Assembly (NCBI GenBank): GCA_003952965.2
Contig: CM025850.1
Location: forward strand, 34,513,204 to 34,577,203
Reading direction: 5' to 3'
DNA length: 64,000 nucleotides
Source: Morella rubra
Taxonomy: Eukaryota > Streptophyta > Magnoliopsida > Fagales > Myricaceae
The translations under genes were made by a program, and so were the position numbers. Below the pieces are notes generated by a model. That model searched no databases. It saw nothing but the letters and a program-made list of their open reading frames with translations, and was not told where the DNA came from. Numbering within the stretch: the stretch's first letter is position 1; the number at the start of each line of letters is the position of its first letter. Below, piece by piece: positions 63,601-64,000 of the stretch.

Positions 63601-64000
63601 AAATATAAATTGGGTGGGATCGGGGCACGACATCATTCAACTATATTATAACTTTCAATTTCATGAAATTGGACACTCACTAACTTGGACCGACACCGAA
63701 ATACAGGGAAAAAATATTGCTTATTCTGATGAAAGTCCTAATCGGGCATTTTGGCGTGTCCCACACTACAAAATCGTATGATGGGGATTGCTATGTTGAA
63801 TGGAATTAATAATCAGTTATATATTAGTGCAATTAGGTGAGATTTTGACACCTGAAATTTTTATTTTACAACTTACTCTTTCGTTTAATTACTCTATTGG
63901 TAACAAATCCACCCAAATCTTTCAAAAGTTAGCAAGGATATGATAGAGGAAGAACTGTTGTTTAAGACATATTGATGTCCGTTTGGATTTTGGTAAACAA
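48700..64000. other. No recognisable features; texture unlike the rest of the window
   Basis: Over 15 kb I find no gene, exon chain, known transposon domain, tRNA or rRNA. No frame exceeds about 107 codons and none has a domain or a plausible splice partner. Composition swings between very AT-rich blocks (50.5-51.3, 53.0-53.6, 54.9-55.6, 62.7-63.3 kb), GC-rich blocks (61.4-62.5 kb) and a C-rich island at 58.06-58.20 kb. A weak echo of the MITE interior (TTGGTGAAAAAGTGAAAAGA) lies near 55015. It could be old heterochromatic DNA, error-rich or misassembled sequence, or artificial sequence. Confidence 0.55.
58061..58200 (+). repeat. C-rich island
   Basis: About 140 bases are dominated by C runs (CACCCCCCCGCC, ACCCCCCCGCACCCCCCCTG) and then GCGCGCCCGCCCCGCGCGCG, embedded in AT-rich DNA. 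The minus strand could form G-quadruplexes. No matching gene or CpG-type promoter is evident. Confidence 0.8.

Overview
The window is nuclear DNA from a flowering plant, most likely a eudicot. The evidence is AT-rich intergenic DNA, many GT-AG introns, and clear plant families: an LHW-type bHLH factor, a CASP-like membrane protein, GDP-mannose pyrophosphorylase, a plant BRCA2 and a Ty1/copia element. The species cannot be named from the sequence. Gene models below were built by eye: coding blocks, reading phase across each junction, splice sites and remembered family landmarks.

Layout, left to right. 1-159 (+): last exon of an RCC1-repeat protein gene cut by the window edge. 462-5863 (-): complete ten-exon LHW-type bHLH gene, convergent with the RCC1 gene, with a TATA box near 6.81 kb. 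6.8-10.4 kb: AT-rich spacer with microsatellites and a MITE-like element. 10.4-14.9 kb: a rearranged block with a decayed copy of ECR1 (NEDD8-activating E1 subunit), an inverted duplication of its 5' part, a chimeric exon from another gene and a 0.69 kb tandem duplication. 14.9-21.4 kb: spacer. 21412-21705 (+): small plant-specific protein of unknown function. 23340-24915 (-): GDP-mannose pyrophosphorylase. 26674-29862 (-): CASP-like protein. 31026-35788 (+): decayed copia LTR retrotransposon. 37031-45161 (-): BRCA2 homologue with at least 19 exons and an E2F-like site upstream. 45.3-48.7 kb: repeat-bearing spacer. 48.7-64 kb: no recognisable gene, transposon or RNA.

The intact genes are unrelated housekeeping or developmental genes and form no pathway or cluster. 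VTC1 supplies GDP-mannose for ascorbate, cell-wall and glycoprotein synthesis. BRCA2 acts with RAD51 in recombination. The bHLH protein belongs to a family of vascular and root regulators. The CASP-like protein is a four-pass membrane protein. I found no CRISPR array, operon, phage or secondary-metabolite cluster and no convincing novel system. The points most worth checking are the ECR1 pseudogene block, the MITE family, the unresolved 5' part of BRCA2, and the last 15 kb, whose texture differs so much from the rest that its origin should be verified.
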